From Pseudomonadota bacterium (GTDB lineage Bacteria > Pseudomonadota > Alphaproteobacteria > Rhizobiales > Kaistiaceae): 13,492 bases of DNA. The stretch covers positions 1 through 13,492 of the forward strand of contig JAEVZM010000469.1 of the NCBI GenBank assembly GCA_023392225.1, in the 5' to 3' direction. A model generated the notes under the pieces. The model was not told the origin of the DNA. It made no database searches and worked only from the letters and a program-made list of their open reading frames with translations. The position numbers were made by a program, and so were the translations under genes. Positions 12,548 through 13,492 of the stretch are shown in pieces; the first letter of the stretch is position 1; each line of letters starts with the position of its first letter.

Positions 12548-13492
12548 CTACTCGTAGGGGATCGAGATCGCCGGCTTGCGCTCGAGCCATCCCGGCACCG
12601 GCAGGCCCTGCTCGCGCAGGAATGCCGGGTTGAACAGCTTCGACTGGTAGCGGGTGCCGTAGTCGCAGAGCACGGTGACGATGGTGTGCCCGGGGCCGAG
12701 CTCGCGGGCGAGACGGATCGCCCCGGCGACGTTGATGCCGGACGAGCCGCCGACGATCAGGCCCTCGTGCTCGACCAGGTCGAAGACGATGCGAAGCGCC
12801 TCGTCATCCTTGATCTGATAAGCCTGATCGACCGGCGCGCCCTCGAGATTGGCGGTGATGCGGCCCTGGCCGATCCCCTCCGTGATCGAGGACCCCTCCG
12901 ACTTGAGCTCTCCCGTCGTGTAGTACGAGAACAGGGCCGCGCCCATCGGGTCGGCGAGCGCGATCTGGACGTTCGCATTGCGCTCCTTGAGCGCCATCGC
13001 CGTGCCCGCGAGCGTGCCGCCCGTGCCGACCGCGGCGACGAAGCCGTCGACCTTGCCGTCGGTCTGCGCCCAGATCTCGGGCCCGGTCCCCTCATAGTGG
13101 GCGCGGCGGTTGGCGACGTTGTCGAACTGGTTGGCCCAGATCGCCCCGTGCGGCTCGCTTTGCGCCAGCTGCTCGGCAATGCGCCCGGAGACCTTCACAT
13201 AGTTGTTGGGGTTCTTGTAGGGGACCGCCGGGACCTCGATCAGCTCCGCGCCGGCGATGCGCAGCACGTCCTTCTTTTCCTGGCTCTGCGTTTCGGGAAT
13301 GACGATGACGGTCCGGAAGCCCATGGCGTCGGCGACCAGCGCCAGGCCGATGCCGGTGTTGCCCGCGGTGCCCTCGACGATGACGCCGCCCTTGTCGAGC
13401 ACGCCGCGCTCGATGGCGTCGCGCACGATGTAGAGCGCCGCGCGGTCCTTGATCGACTGGCCCGGGTTCATGAACTCGGCCTTGCCGAGGAT
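12548..13492 (-). CDS. cysK: Cysteine synthase A, N-terminus cut by window edge
   Basis: O-acetylserine sulfhydrylase makes cysteine from O-acetylserine and sulfide using pyridoxal phosphate in the cytoplasm. The visible 314 residues begin ILGKAEFMNPGQSIKDRAAL, whose Lys in SIKDR is the expected Schiff-base lysine. GTAGNTGIGLA follows (substrate/cofactor loop), then AVGTGGTLAGTA (phosphate-binding glycine loop), EGIGQGRI and VGGSSGINVAGAI. The sequence ends LERKPAISIPYE with TAG. Only the first few tens of residues should be missing beyond the right edge; the internal Met near 13471 is not the start. The style is that of alphaproteobacterial CysK-type enzymes, not cystathionine beta-synthase, since no CBS domain follows. 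It converges on the EF-hand gene and seems unrelated to it. Confidence 0.95.
   Translation of the reverse strand: MLGKAEFMNPGQSIKDRAALYIVRDAIERGVLDKGGVIVEGTAGNTGIGLALVADAMGFRTVIVIPETQSQEKKDVLRIAGAELIEVPAVPYKNPNNYVKVSGRIAEQLAQSEPHGAIWANQFDNVANRRAHYEGTGPEIWAQTDGKVDGFVAAVGTGGTLAGTAMALKERNANVQIALADPMGAALFSYYTTGELKSEGSSITEGIGQGRITANLEGAPVDQAYQIKDDEALRIVFDLVEHEGLIVGGSSGINVAGAIRLARELGPGHTIVTVLCDYGTRYQSKLFNPAFLREQGLPVPGWLERKPAISIPYE

Overview
The window is GC-rich bacterial DNA. Codons end mostly in G or C, and the reading frames have long open shadows on the opposite strand. The cysteine synthase (its GKAEFMNPGQ-type N-terminus), the OmpR/EnvZ-like pair, GlmS and the PAS-like LuxR regulator all look alphaproteobacterial, probably Hyphomicrobiales. 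This placement is an inference from protein style and composition; there is no rRNA or marker gene to fix it. I see no tRNA, rRNA, CRISPR array, insertion sequence or phage gene.

Left part (1-4430): two minus-strand genes face a plus-strand gene across a comparatively AT-rich intergenic region of about 320 bp. The minus-strand genes are a secreted RTX (glycine/aspartate nonapeptide) protein and, 28 bp downstream, a large uncharacterised protein that runs off the left edge. The plus-strand gene is a family 4 glycosyltransferase with the HQNYPGQF-type N-terminus. This looks like the edge of a surface-polysaccharide or secreted-matrix locus.

Middle part (4445-9159): a small unrecognised gene (minus) diverges from a LuxR-type regulator (plus). 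The 180 bp between them carries an unusual cluster of GGAATG/CATTCC dyads, which could act as an operator or as alternative RNA hairpins in the leader. Converging on the regulator is a second glycosyltransferase (minus). It lies just downstream of glmS, the enzyme that opens the UDP-GlcNAc pathway, and is joined to it by a 19-codon mini-ORF bounded by TGATG overlaps. Together these suggest amino-sugar supply linked to glycan assembly.

Right part (9273-13492): an OmpR-family response regulator and its histidine kinase overlap by four bases (minus). They diverge from an exported EF-hand protein with glycine/proline-rich flanks (plus). The 194-bp divergent region holds two TTGTATC direct repeats exactly 10 bp apart and an inverted third copy, the pattern expected of an OmpR-type binding site. 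The kinase's periplasmic loop has an acidic Asp/His run. A cation-responsive circuit that controls a calcium-binding envelope protein is therefore a reasonable hypothesis. A strong intrinsic terminator closes the EF-hand gene. The window ends inside cysK (minus), whose first few codons lie outside the right edge.

The most interesting items are the divergent two-component/EF-hand control region, the nested dyads and leader ORF before the LuxR-type gene, the double TGATG bridge after glmS, and the large unassigned protein downstream of the RTX gene.
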